The notes under the pieces are model-generated. The model was given only the letters and a program-made list of their open reading frames with translations. It was not told the origin of the DNA and did no database searches. 64,000 nucleotides of DNA. Origin: Leuctra nigra (Eukaryota; Arthropoda; Insecta; Plecoptera; Leuctridae). Position 1 is the first letter of the stretch. Each line of letters starts with the position of its first letter. Made by a program: the position numbers and the translations under genes. The stretch lies in assembly GCA_934045905.1 (NCBI GenBank), contig OW203773.1:20385246-20449245 (forward strand), in the 5' to 3' direction. Shown here in pieces: positions 53,611-64,000 of the stretch.

Positions 53611-55014
53611 GATACAGTTTATGCATTGATAATAAATGCCTGTTAAAAAATTAAAATTTTAGGCTGAATAACTCTGGCCATCGTGTCAGTGAGCAATTAC
53701 AATAATGATTAAAAGGGCGCTGCTTACTATTGTGTAGTAATACACAATGAATAGTTATCATTTACACTTAGACAATGATAGTTTCAACAAAAGGATATCT
53801 AATGCAATACGTAGCTATATATAGCTATAAACATTTTGGAAATAAATAATTATAAGATACAATAAATACAGTAGGTACAATTTAAACTTTAACCTTACAG
53901 TTGAGTAACAGTAGATAGTGTAGTTTTACACAATAAACATCACATTTCAACATCAATTATCACATTTCAGCATCAATTACTTAATATGGTAGATAAAACA
54001 TATGATAAATGAAGTGAATAATCAGCTATTTCTGTCCCAAAATGTAGATTCATATGGAGGTGGAATAAGAGCATTTTCTTTTATTAATTTGCAACATAGT
54101 CTCCTAAAAAGTTTAGGTTTCTCACTATTCCTTATCTAAATTGGAATCCGATTATATATTTTTATACCTTTACAAAAGATCGAATTATCTGCAAACGATG
54201 ATTTATTTCTACATGTTATAATATTATTATTCCTTCCAGTATTGTAACAATGCTGCTCTTTAGTTAGTTTAATTGTATTGCTAAGGGATAGTGGTGAAAA
54301 TCCCTTCTCAATTTTAAAAATAAACGTTAAGGTATTTAATAATATTCGGATTTTCACTTTCAACCATGCTAAAGCATTGCACATTTTAAGAATCCTAATA
54401 TACTCCTCATTGTTTCATTTTGTAATTTTTGAATTGAGTCAATTTCATTCTAATTTAGAAAAATAGGATAGAACTACAAAAATCAGGGCTGCCACTCTCT
54501 ACACCCTTCAAAAATAGTTGCTTTAGTTACCTATAAAGTTTTAAAAAGTTGCCTTTTAGTTGCTAAAATGTACACAAAAGTTGCTTAATAGTTGCTCAAA
54601 GAGATCATATATTTCGCCTATATTACCCATTAAAAAAAACACACAGCCACAGTCAGGAGCATTGGATGAAAAAAAGGACTACCTACTTGTCGGCATTTAA
54701 TGATTGAAGCATGAAATTTGGCTCAATTATACTTTCTCCCATAAAATAGCTATAGGTACCTATCTCACAACCAATTCAGTGATTTTTTTGTGTGACCTTG
54801 AATGACAAAAATAATTTTTTTTTTGTAATTATCAAAATCGGTACTTATGACTCAATAACGAAACAATATTTTTGAAATAGAATTTTATCTAGGCCTTGTT
54901 TATAAAATTACATCACTAATGGCATTTTTATGGCTAATTCTACTAATTTTGTAAATTATGATAGTTCTAAAAAGTCTTTTGTTGTTAATAGCAACAGCAG
55001 AATGCCAGACACCT
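53611..55014. other. 5' region of the transposase gene, no other gene seen
   Basis: AT-rich sequence upstream of the transposase start. Short frames carry no domain. It should contain the promoter of the transposase if the element is active, but I could not identify one. Confidence 0.4.
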
Positions 55015-55332
55015 GGAGGCCAAGTCTTGAAACTTACGCCTTCAAGACGCAAACGCTCTAGGACGTCAACAAGTCCCATTTACTGTAAGAATGACGACCT
55101 TGAAATCTACAGATAACTGTTTATCTTCATTTTGAATAAAGTTTTATGACTGTATAATATTTGTAATAATAATTATAATGTTAATAAATTGTTTCCAATA
55201 GATTGCTGGATGACAATAAAATAAGTGGCTTGACTTTATGTTTCAATGTCGATCACTCTTACAGTAAATGGGACTTTATGACGTCCTAGAGCGTTTGCGT
55301 CCTGAAAGCGTAAGTTTCAAGACTTGGCCTCC
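55015..55332. mobile_element. MITE with ~80-bp arms
   Basis: GGAGGCCAAGTCTTGAAACTT and the inverse AAGTTTCAAGACTTGGCCTCC form the ends. The arms continue through CGCAAACGCTCTAGGACGTC and CCCATTTACTGTAAGA. Confidence 0.8.
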
Positions 55333-55381
55333 TGATATAAATGCAAATGTTAAAAGGAAACCAAATGAAAGAGTCCCTCAC

Positions 55382-55553
55382 CTGGCCTGATATCTAGCGT
55401 ACGTTAAGACGAGCCTGGTCGAGAATGGCCAACAAATCTTTGTGCGGTTGTCGACGAGGTCACAGTTGATTTGGTTGTTAAAAAACTCAATGTTTTGCTT
55501 GGCGATACCTTCTCGTTAGTATTCCTCCTGCTCGGTATTGATCAATACCGACT
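55382..55553 (-). pseudogene. Decayed class I myosin motor exon
   Basis: A minus-strand exon-like segment of 172 bp with acceptor TTGTGTTGCAG and donor CCAG|GTGAGG. One frame reads NTEQEEY, stop, REGIAKQNIEFFNNQ, then CDLVDN. A second frame continues PHKDLLAILDQARLNV. Class I myosin motor domains have the same order (EQEEY.REGI..FNNQIICDLVE..HKG..AILD.A.LN). One nonsense codon and one frame change make it a pseudogene. It lies inside the putative CACTA-like element, so it may be a captured host fragment. Confidence 0.65.
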
Positions 55554-56519
55554 CTGCAACACAAAAACACATACACAAATAATAACTAAACATTTAAAAA
55601 TAAAAAAATCATGGCTTCTTACCAGCCAGTGATTTAGCCAATAATAAATGGAGAAGCTAGTGGTCATAAAACAAAGCCATTTGCTTGTCACAAGAGGTAA
55701 CCAAAGTAAACTGATATGATAAAGAAGAAGCCATAACTTTTGTCATAAAGTGCACAACATAACCTAAAGACATTCAAAATTATTATCATTAATCATTTTA
55801 AATAGGTACACAAAGATACGTCCTCGTTTCATAGACAGTCAAATAACAGGAAAGTTCTCTAGCAAGTTCTAGGTTATGTTCGAGTGTTTGACAGTCAACT
55901 GAGATGGGCAAAGAGTAACTTCATCGGATGACCTTGACTTCGATCGCGATTCAGATTTCGATCGCGTTGTTACAACTCAATCGAAATTTGAATCTGTTCA
56001 CACACATTTATTGAAACTTCGGAGTGAACAGGGTATGATTAGCAAAAATGCTGCAAACGGCCATAACCACAAAAACCAAAAGATTTTGTGGCGGCTTTAT
56101 CCGCCATTCAATAATGGTTTAAATTCTAACTAGTTCGTAATATAAATAAGAAATAATAATAATAATAGTAAAAATAAATCAAACTTACCTTCAATATAAG
56201 AGAAAAACGATGTAATACGTCCACATTCAGATGGATTTGATTTGGATCACACAACACATACACAAGAGACCAAAGATACAGTACACGGCTAGCAAGAAGA
56301 TACGGACAAATATCGCCAGGTCTTATCCGGTTCCGGTCAAATTGTGGTTTACGGACGTGCCGTTATCAAGTAAATCATTTTATTCATTGACATTAAATAA
56401 TGACAAACAAATCGTAATAATTACCTTGTTTCTAAATAAGTATAATAATATATTAATATCTTATTTTGCAATGTATGAAAGTAGTACATATTATGAGTTT
56501 TCTCGGCGCCAACTTTTGA
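55554..56519. other. Sequence inside the large element, one candidate exon only
   Basis: Mostly AT-rich. A minus-strand segment ending TTGAAG|GTAAGT near 56186 looks like a splice donor, but I could not assign the preceding codons to any protein. No other feature is supported. Confidence 0.35.
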
Positions 56520-56733
56520 ATTCAGAACAGTCTTATTTAAGACCTCTTGAGGATGTTCGTAGGAGGTACTTACTATACACAACATTTGTTCCTATTTCAT
56601 TGTACCCAGGATATCCTAAGTATTTCCTAATTTAGGAGTTTCCAACTATGGTTGTTTCTCCTACTGTAGGACATCCTAGGAGCATACTCTGGGATCTCTT
56701 AATAGGATGTCCTAAATTAGGAGTCTGAGGACA
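56520..56733. repeat. Right subterminal AGGA/TCCT motif cluster
   Basis: Repeated GGATGTCCTAAATTAGGAG, AGGACATCCTAGGAG, GGATATCCTAAG and similar in both orientations, mirroring the cluster at 45230-45546. Confidence 0.7.
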
Positions 56734-57138
56734 TAATAGACCAAAACAGAAATGACTAGCGCTCTCGTTCGGTACTAAAACCGACCTCGCTGGCTCGGTC
56801 GGAATCCGTGTGAAACCGCCCCTCCTCCGTGTTCTTAGTAGCAGATTTAGGTATTTTGTACACTTATTTAATAAATATTAGGAGAAATGTTTTGGTATTA
56901 CGTTTACACTCAAATAATCTGCACCTTTTGCAAGACAAATGACCACTATCAGCTTGTATTTCCAATAACCATATCTGTTGTTATTTCAAAACAAAACTTC
57001 GTAATTTAACAAGAGACAGCTGCCGGGAATGGTTCCCGCGTCGAGGTATCACACACTTGACCTTGCGGTAGCGCATGCGCAGACACATCTTACTTAGTTC
57101 ATGTGGTGGCGCTGGCAACTTTCCGTTATGGTCTATTA
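56734..57138. mobile_element. Nested 405-bp element
   Basis: Ends TAATAGACCAAAAC and GTTATGGTCTATTA are inverted repeats. It interrupts the subterminal motif cluster, which resumes at 57139. The GC-rich interior differs from the surroundings, and no coding frame was seen. Confidence 0.6.
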
Positions 57139-57171
57139 GGAATCTCCTGAGGAGCTCCTGTGTTTGCTGGG

Positions 57172-59103
57172 TAGTGATTTGAGCAACTCCAGTCTGCCCC
57201 GCAGGGAGATTTTTTGTTTAACCCTTTTGAAATAAAATTTTGACACTATGAGGACCACATCTTATAATTTTTTAGTTGAGGCTGACCCATTAGGGGGGGC
57301 CAAGGCCCCCCGGCCCCCTTCCCCCCCCCCGTGCGCAACCCTATGGTTATTATCAACACTAAAGCGACCACACGCAGTGAAATGTAGGACAATAAAAGTA
57401 CAAGGTTAAAACAATATTATTATTTTATTATGATTAAATAAATGCAATAATGAGTTTGAGGAAACTCAAATGGGAAGTCAAAATATTATGGTTCAATTTA
57501 ATATTTTTTAAAGAGGTTTAAAGAGGTTCTGTTTACGTAGCTTTTATTACCAAAAGAAAACGTGATTGAAATAGGATGAAATAATGATTGAATGGAAGTT
57601 TTTATAATAAAAAATGCAATAAAAACCTACTGCGCAAGAATGTTTGTATTAAATTTAATCAGATAATAAATGGTTTAGTGTAGATCTGCGCTTGTGTTTG
57701 AGTCAGTTAATAGGAACACTTCACTTGCTGAGCCACGTACACAATATAGAGATCATCTTCTTGAAGCACAGGTAGATGTATTATACATTAATATACAATG
57801 CTGTTTCAAGCCCAGATGATAGAGTATTGGGACATTTGGGCTGAAAAGGCATTCAGTTGGCAACAGTTCAAGATTTATGCAGTATTCATTCTGAATGCTA
57901 AAAGGAAATTAAATTGTCATAGAAATTAGTTAAGACTCTATTAGAAATCAGAATCATTATTAGATCATAAATTTATCACTGTGAGATTTGTGAATTGAGT
58001 CGACTTTAGTCCATTGAAAGAATATTTCTTTATTCTATGGATAATTTTATTCTATTGCTTGAACTTGCGCCCTTTCTTCACCGAGTTTAGTCTGATTCTG
58101 AAGAAGCCGATGTAACAGAGCAACCACAGCCTTCTCGACAGTCACTTCATTCTCTGGGTAGAGAACGAAGTCTGTCGAGAAGGCTGTGAGTGCAACATAG
58201 GTCCAGCACTATCAATAATTTAAGAAGCTATCAACATTATACAGTTCTAGGTGGAAAGCTTATTTTTATAAATTGACACAAATCTTATTTCTAATTCTGA
58301 TGAAGGCAAATAATTATCACAGTCTTCTCTACGTCATACAGCCTTAAGTTTCTAAATTAATTATTTTTCCGGAGTGGGAAAATACGTTAAACTTAATATC
58401 CTAAGAACATAAATCAAATACGAAATAGTCAATTAACACGAATGTGTATTCCAATAAAAACAAAATTAAAATTTTATGATGATTATAGGTAATAGAAAAA
58501 AAAACACAATCAATAAAAGAATGCATTTATGATGAAATCAGGGAAGCTATAACTTTCAGAGTTTATTTCTCATCGATAAAAAATAAAATCTTTTTAGCAT
58601 TCAACATACCAGAACAAGAAATTAAATCATCGATATACGAGAACATCTTGATTTTTTTTTGTCAAAAGTAAAAAAAAATATTGAAATGAATTCATATTTA
58701 ATTAATATAATTATAAAATTCACAATAATATAATATAATATAATATATAATAATTATATTGTAATTATAAAATTATTAATAATTGTATTAATTATAAAAT
58801 TCCCGAATATAATAATAAATATGGTAAAAGACAAATTGCTATTGCTGTTCGAACTATTTTGAACTGTCTTCCAGATAATTTAAAGTGCTTTGACACTTAT
58901 AGTGAAATGAAAAGAGAAGTTAAAGATTGCCTTTTTAATAATCATCCATTGTAATTTTTTTGTATTTATATTTCTCCCATAACAAAATGGTGTACCTATA
59001 TGTAATGTTTGGTCGCAACGGTTCTTACCTGATTCTTGACATGTCTAGTTATTACTTATTGTTCATTGTTTATGTAGGCTACCTATAATTCTCTCGGATG
59101 CAA
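57172..59103. other. AT-rich intergenic DNA with one hairpin
   Basis: No exon recognised. It has a C/G-rich low-complexity patch at about 57290-57340, a purine/AT stretch of TATAATA repeats near 58730-58800, and the 17-bp inverted repeat at 58122-58189. Confidence 0.45.
58122..58189. repeat. 17-bp inverted repeat (hairpin)
   Basis: CACAGCCTTCTCGACAG pairs perfectly with CTGTCGAGAAGGCTGTG across about 34 nt. No family was recognised. It could be a small MITE or an RNA hairpin. Confidence 0.6.
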
Positions 59104-59107
59104 TTAA

Positions 59108-59856
59108 GGTGGCGCGATGACTCGAAGTCATAGTCTCAGATCTTCATAATATTTTGTGTACTTATTGATAATCACGCCATACACAATCCATGAAAAAATT
59201 AAACACTTCTCGTGTCTAGTTTCTGAGATAATTTGAGTTTTCTCCCCCATGTTATCTTATGGCAGCCAAGTAAAATCGTGTCATTTTTAAGCTAAAATGG
59301 AGTTCTAATCTTTTTGTACGGTTAGATTTTAACAAAAAACATTTTTCCGGTAGACATATGGACATACTTTCAGGAAAAAAATTAAAAACAATACCATCGT
59401 GTGCTATTTTAAAAGTTATTAACTAAATTCGAAATTATTTCCTATACCTCCCATGTTAAGGTTTTGATCATTCTCAAAAGACAGAAGTATTTCAAAAGAC
59501 ACTTAACATGGGAGGTATAGGAAAATCATTTCGAATTTGGTTAATAACTTTTAAAATAGCTCACGATAGTATTGTTTTCAATGTTTTTCCTGATAGTATG
59601 TCCATATGTCTACCGGAAAAAAAGTTTTTTGTTAAAATCTAACCGTACAAAAAGATTAGAACTCCATTTTAGCTTAAAAATGTCACGATTTTACTTGGCT
59701 GCCATAAGATAATATGGGGGAGAAAACTCAAATTATCTCAGAAACTAGACGCGAGAAGTGTTTAATTTTTTCAGGGATTGTGTATGGCGTGGTTATCAAT
59801 AAGTACACAAAATATTATGAAGATCTGAGACCATGACTTCGAGTGATCGCGCCACC
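59108..59856. mobile_element. 749-bp foldback element flanked by TTAA
   Basis: Nearly the whole element is two inverted arms of about 340-350 bp around a short centre near 59460-59510. The ends are GGTGGCGCGATGACTCGAAG and CTTCGAGTGATCGCGCCACC. TTAA lies outside both ends (59104-59107, 59857-59860), as with piggyBac-type targeting. A solo end is at 14456. No coding capacity. Confidence 0.85.
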
Positions 59857-59860
59857 TTAA

Positions 59861-61438
59861 GTGAAATTGTTGCAATTTCCTTTGTTCACCCTACAGATAA
59901 GCTCCTCTGGAGCTTGTAGAAATTCTTTATGTTGCATTTATGTATGTTTGTATTTCTTGTGTAACAAATCATAATCTTACTTATAGTTAACCAGTTCTGT
60001 CTGTCTATCTGTGTGTCAGGAACGCCTGCGCGCGCATCCTCTCAATTTCGCGCGCACACTCTCTATGTTGTATTTAAAATTAAAATGGTCGACGTTACAT
60101 TGCCCAAATCATGTCCAAAATACATCTCTGCTCTTTGTGCATAAATAAATAACTGAAACTTACCTAAATGGCAATCCTTATCCCTTTGTGTTTATAAGAA
60201 ATGTATTTTAACACAGAATAACTGTCCAAATCTTTACATTACATTGAAAACGGCACTATTTTGTATTTAAAATGGTGGCCTTTCATTGCCAATCGTGTCA
60301 TAAAATACGTCTTTTGCCTTCATAAAGTAAAGAAATAATCATAGCTTACCTAAAACGTAATCCTTATCCCTTTGAGTGTGTAAAAAATCTACTATAACAC
60401 ATAATAACAGTTCAAAAGAGACATTACATAGAAAACTTCTTTACTCCAAGAAACGTCAAAGTGTAATTTTTATAAATTTTTCATTTCCTCTGATTTTAGA
60501 GGGCCATGAAAACCAAACAAAGCCGATAGATTTTTAACATTGGCCTCAAGATACAATTTGCAAACGATCAAATGTATTATTTTCTTCCTACATTTAATCA
60601 ACACGGCTCTGTTACCCTCAAACCAACTAACCGACGAAGTTTTTAAATAATGTTGTTAGATTAATCATTTTCAGTCGTTTCTTATTTCGTAGAGTGGTCT
60701 GTATTGAGTCACGTATTGACAACGAATTCATGTTGCTGTTGATAAAGTTTGAAGCACCAATGTTTAAGTTTTACATTGTTAACTGAATATCTATACTTTA
60801 ATTAGAGGTAGATGGGCTGAAGTCCATTTCAATATTCTTGAAGTGAGCTCAGAGAACAGTATTTCTGACATCAACCAATCATTTGTAATGGTGACATGAG
60901 TTATTGTAAGAGAAAAATTGTGCACATCTGAGGATTGAGGAACGTATATAATGAAACCGTAGATACCATGTAATAGCATAGCATCACAAATGAAGAAAAG
61001 GTCGTGGGCATCAGGTCACGGTATCAACGTAACGTATTATATATTATAATATATTTTTTAGTGCGCATACATTGTTTTTCTTCTTATTTTTACTTAGTAC
61101 GAATACTCTGGTGTAAATTTGGAAACTTATATGAAATTGTTTCACCATAATAGGTATGATCAAATTGCTTTTCTTCGTTCCTCATTTGTTAACGTATTCT
61201 GTTAAGATTGGGTCATCAACGACGTCAAGTGTATTAACGACGCACACTCTGCTGACAAATATTGCTGTCGTTTTATATTTACGCATACCTCACTGGTGCA
61301 CATTGGTCATGTTTTACATGACTGGACCCTCTATTTATAATAATTTTAAAAAAACAGGCGAACCTTGATTATAATACTCCAATCCCAATAATCACAACTT
61401 AAATATTGGTTTCAGATTTGACGTCAGAATAAGCCAAC
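59861..61438. other. Intergenic DNA with a local direct repeat
   Basis: At about 60150-60260 and 60335-60435 two related segments share GTAATCCTTATCCCTTTG-type sequence, AACACA..ATAAC and ACATTACAT..GAAAAC. No exon with a clear domain was found before the frame starting at 61439. The promoter of that gene is expected here but not recognised. Confidence 0.4.
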
Positions 61439-64000
61439 ATGGCGTCTGCATATTACGTCATTGGCGTAATGGCGGTTTTCTTCAAGGTCGGCCCTATGCT
61501 GGTAACTAGCAGCGCCCCATTCCATGCAGGTTACAGTCTAACTAACACCATAGACAAGAGTTTTAACACGGGTCTACTGGCGTTCAATAATAAAGTTAGG
61601 AAGGTAAATGCGGTCGCCCAACATTTCAATGCAAAGGAAGTGATTATTGTAATGGGGGATTATAACAACAAACACCCATTGAAAGGTTATAAGTTGATTG
61701 CTGACAAGGTCACCGGCTTATCCTACTACGACTGTAGAGGATTTCCTTCTGGGAAGAGCGTGGCTGATGAATTAACGACAGATTTTTTCCTGCGACAAAT
61801 CATATCGAAGGCAGAACAAATAAGGATAGATGTGGTTCTTCACTACACATCTGTGAAGCCAGGCGCCGATTCGAAGAATGTTCTCTCGCTGTTCAACAAG
61901 ATGGCGAAGCTAGTCAAGAACGACACCACGTATCAGCAGATGTTCACGTTGACGATTACTGGAGTCGGAAGGGAGGCTAAAGATGACGTCATTAGGAAGC
62001 TAGCCACTCAGTTTCTGAAAGGTGTCCAGGAAGATCTCATGAAGGAAAACGTAGACATGAAAAATATGGCTTCTGACGTCGTTTTGGTTCGAAAAAGGGA
62101 ATTGCATCTTCTGTCAATTCTTTTGGAAAGCGATGGATTGCATATCGGCGTATCAAATGAATCGGAATCATTTCGGCCGGAAAAGGGCAGAGGATTTGTC
62201 GGGAAGAATATGGGAGATTTTGGTGATATACTATCCGAGCGCGCCAGGAATGTTGCCCGTGAGTGGCGGGAAGAAGTACTGAATAGGATTGAATCAGTCC
62301 GCACGTTGATCGAACAGGAGATCGTGGCAAATGTCCAAGACTTGGAAAATCAGAGCTTGGATATGCACACTATGAGTGGCAAACTGAAAGAGGTAAAGGA
62401 GGAATTAGAGTTGATAAGTCATCAATCGACTGACGACGTTGAATTGTTGAAAGGTTTGGCCAAGAGTCGAATGTTGGGATTGAACTGGCTTTCTGGTAGA
62501 ATTCTTAGAATGTCGTCACTTGCAAACAACCTTATTAAATATCTTCCTGTTGAGAATTCGATTACATTAAACAGGCGATCATCTATTTTGGTTGAATCCA
62601 AAGAATCAGGAAAATATATTTCGGAATTACAATTGTGGTATGAAATTTTGATAAGTATACATAATTCGTTATCCACATACAAAATCCAAAGCAATAAGAC
62701 CCTATTTAACGTTGCGGATCTGAATGACTGGGGAATACATGGCCAAGAACAGGGATTGACGGTTACCGCAAGTAACTGGTTTCATTTTGTTGATTTAGTT
62801 ATGTCAATTAATAAAATAAAATACAGCAGCTCCTTAATAAGAAATCTGACTATTGATGATAAAAAATTTGAAGACTTAAGACAAATTTTGAAACAGACAT
62901 TAAAAGACACAACAACTATGACTTGTACTAAAAACTATTTGAACGTAACTGGCAATTTCATTCTCATAAGTGACATTATTTCTAATCATAAATGTACTGA
63001 ACCCATTCATTCCCTGGACATCAGATCAAGGCACAAAGTCTTCATTGACAAAGATATAACAAATATTTTGGAACCTAGTAACAAATCATTAGCAAATAAA
63101 CTTATTTTACAAACTATGGAACCGGTGGTGAGCATAATATCACCATTCTGGGAAATAGTTAACTCTCGGCATATTCACTTGACATCATTCTACATTCCAC
63201 CTGCTTTTCCAAAAGCTGCCGCCGGCAAGGATCCAAAAGGGATCGGAGCTGATGGAGTTGCTGGTTTACCTGGACGACCTCTGGGTGGATTTTTGGGAAT
63301 TGGCAAGGAATTTATTAAAGGAAAACATTTGAACGTGACTGTGACATTTGGATCCGGTGGTCCTGGACAAGAGGGGGGAGACGGAGGCGTTGGTAAACCG
63401 AACATGTTCCCGAACTTGACGGAAACCACAACAACGAGTACAGTCTACGATCGTAATATCCACAACGGTTCCGACGTCCTCTCCAAACTGCCGTATTCGT
63501 TCGAGCCAACTCTGACCGTCCACTCCAAAGGCGCTGTTCCGAATGTAACCAAGTACTACTACATGTTGTACACGGATGAAGGCAAGGGCGGGGATGGCGG
63601 CAACGGCGGGGTCGGTGGATTAGGTGGAACTGGGAATGCTGATATGTTTCAGTTCAGTAGCGATAAGTCGATCAAGATGTCGGTCACGCAAGGCGCTGTT
63701 GGCGAACAGGGAGCTGGTGGGAATGGCGGCCCAGGAGGGCTGAACGGCGGCCAGCTGCTTGTGTCCTATGTTGTGACGGGACCGGTTAACGGATCATACA
63801 CATTCCAGTGGGTGGTGGTGGAGAGAACCGTTGTGGCCGATCCAGTTCCAGGCAATTCCGGAAAATCGGGAACTAGTGTAATGAATCAAACTTTTCCTTC
63901 TGACATTAAAACTTTTCACAATGTCGTCAATCAATATAAAGGAGCTCTTAAAGGAGATCTAATTTCTAAAGAGTTTCTGACCTCCATACAAACTGAATTA
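61439..64000 (+). CDS. Large GTPase-like, glycine-rich protein, 3' end beyond window
   Basis: Open for 854 codons from ATG 61439 (AGCCAACATGGCG) to the window edge without a stop. The segment EVIIVMGDY..KGYKLIAD..YYDCRGF, then FFLRQIISKA, VLSLFNKMAKLV and LTITGVG, follows the strand order of a family of insect P-loop GTPase-like proteins. Here the GxxGSGKS loop is replaced by GDYNNKHPL and the DxPG motif reads DCRG, so nucleotide binding is doubtful. Residues about 250-340 are helical and likely coiled coil. After residue 580, glycine-rich collagen-like stretches (GIGADGVAGLPGRP, GKGGDGGNGGVGGLGG, GAGGNGGPGGLNGG) alternate with beta-type segments. Several N-glycosylation sequons occur. The name and role are unknown, and upstream exons are possible. 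Confidence 0.7.
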   Translation, partial: MASAYYVIGVMAVFFKVGPMLVTSSAPFHAGYSLTNTIDKSFNTGLLAFNNKVRKVNAVAQHFNAKEVIIVMGDYNNKHPLKGYKLIADKVTGLSYYDCRGFPSGKSVADELTTDFFLRQIISKAEQIRIDVVLHYTSVKPGADSKNVLSLFNKMAKLVKNDTTYQQMFTLTITGVGREAKDDVIRKLATQFLKGVQEDLMKENVDMKNMASDVVLVRKRELHLLSILLESDGLHIGVSNESESFRPEKGRGFVGKNMGDFGDILSERARNVAREWREEVLNRIESVRTLIEQEIVANVQDLENQSLDMHTMSGKLKEVKEELELISHQSTDDVELLKGLAKSRMLGLNWLSGRILRMSSLANNLIKYLPVENSITLNRRSSILVESKESGKYISELQLWYEILISIHNSLSTYKIQSNKTLFNVADLNDWGIHGQEQGLTVTASNWFHFVDLVMSINKIKYSSSLIRNLTIDDKKFEDLRQILKQTLKDTTTMTCTKNYLNVTGNFILISDIISNHKCTEPIHSLDIRSRHKVFIDKDITNILEPSNKSLANKLILQTMEPVVSIISPFWEIVNSRHIHLTSFYIPPAFPKAAAGKDPKGIGADGVAGLPGRPLGGFLGIGKEFIKGKHLNVTVTFGSGGPGQEGGDGGVGKPNMFPNLTETTTTSTVYDRNIHNGSDVLSKLPYSFEPTLTVHSKGAVPNVTKYYYMLYTDEGKGGDGGNGGVGGLGGTGNADMFQFSSDKSIKMSVTQGAVGEQGAGGNGGPGGLNGGQLLVSYVVTGPVNGSYTFQWVVVERTVVADPVPGNSGKSGTSVMNQTFPSDIKTFHNVVNQYKGALKGDLISKEFLTSIQTEL

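Larger units (their letters stand above)
45219..57171 (-). mobile_element. Probable CACTA/EnSpm-like transposon with two genes
   Basis: The left end CCCAGCAAACATAAGGAGGC and the right end CTCCTGTGTTTGCTGGG share an 11-bp perfect terminal inverted repeat (CCCAGCAAACA), with TA directly outside both. Just inside each end are dense short AGGA/TCCT motifs in both orientations (45230-45546 and 56520-56733), like the subterminal transposase-binding repeats of CACTA elements. Between them, on the minus strand, lie a Tnp2-like transposase and a DUF4806 gene. Because MITEs share such ends, the two termini could in principle belong to separate elements. Confidence 0.6.

Noticed and set aside
56186..56345. 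Second myosin exon near a good GTAAGT donor
   Set aside because: No frame before the donor matches the myosin motor, and each contains stops or unknown sequence.

Overview
The window is eukaryotic, AT-rich nuclear DNA. It has spliced genes with GT-AG introns, Jockey-type non-LTR retrotransposons, many MITEs, Helentron-like repeats and DNA transposons typical of arthropods. The ankyrin, C2H2 zinc-finger, DUF4806 and class I myosin sequences fit an insect; a hemipteroid is a weak guess from repeat style only. There is no bacterial, organellar or viral gene block.

Left third (1-24,300): six phase-compatible exons of one minus-strand gene, five of them ankyrin-type, lie in introns crowded with mobile DNA. 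Exons are at 22800-22700, 20266-20168, 19763-19533, 16155-15868, 5846-5652 and 2437-2153. One intron carries a three-layer nest. A full-length Jockey-type element (5905-14001, 13-bp target duplication) is split in ORF2 by a DNA transposon (9767-13564, 10-bp target duplication). That transposon holds a tRNA-like sequence and a second, 5'-truncated Jockey-type element. Several palindromic MITEs and a Helentron-like (HINE/DINE-type) family fill the rest.

Centre (24,472-36,823): a 12.35-kb MULE-like DNA transposon. Each end has a ~160-bp terminal segment that is itself an inverted repeat, followed by about 18-21 tandem copies of a ~164-bp unit. The two arrays are inverted relative to each other. 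Between them is one ~1,790-residue protein with a 32-residue tandem repeat, a DDE/CxxH transposase core and a C-terminal Ulp1-like cysteine protease domain.

Right-centre (37,900-45,200): an intact C2H2 zinc-finger gene flanked by a degraded N-terminal relative upstream and a frameshifted finger cluster downstream, then AT-rich foldback repeats.

Right (45,219-57,171): matching termini (CCCAGCAAACA, flanked by TA) and dense AGGA/TCCT subterminal motifs on both sides delimit a probable 11.95-kb CACTA/EnSpm-like transposon. On its minus strand it carries a Tnp2-like transposase (one frameshift at an A8 run) and an 11-exon DUF4806-type gene whose exons join to exactly 501 codons. It also holds a decayed class I myosin exon and several nested MITEs.

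Right edge: a TTAA-flanked foldback element (59108-59856), then an open frame of 854 codons from 61439 that runs off the window. It encodes a protein resembling a degenerate P-loop GTPase followed by a coiled region and glycine-rich repeats.

The main biology is transposon architecture: two different large autonomous-type DNA transposons with accessory domains or genes, and a dated order of nested insertions.
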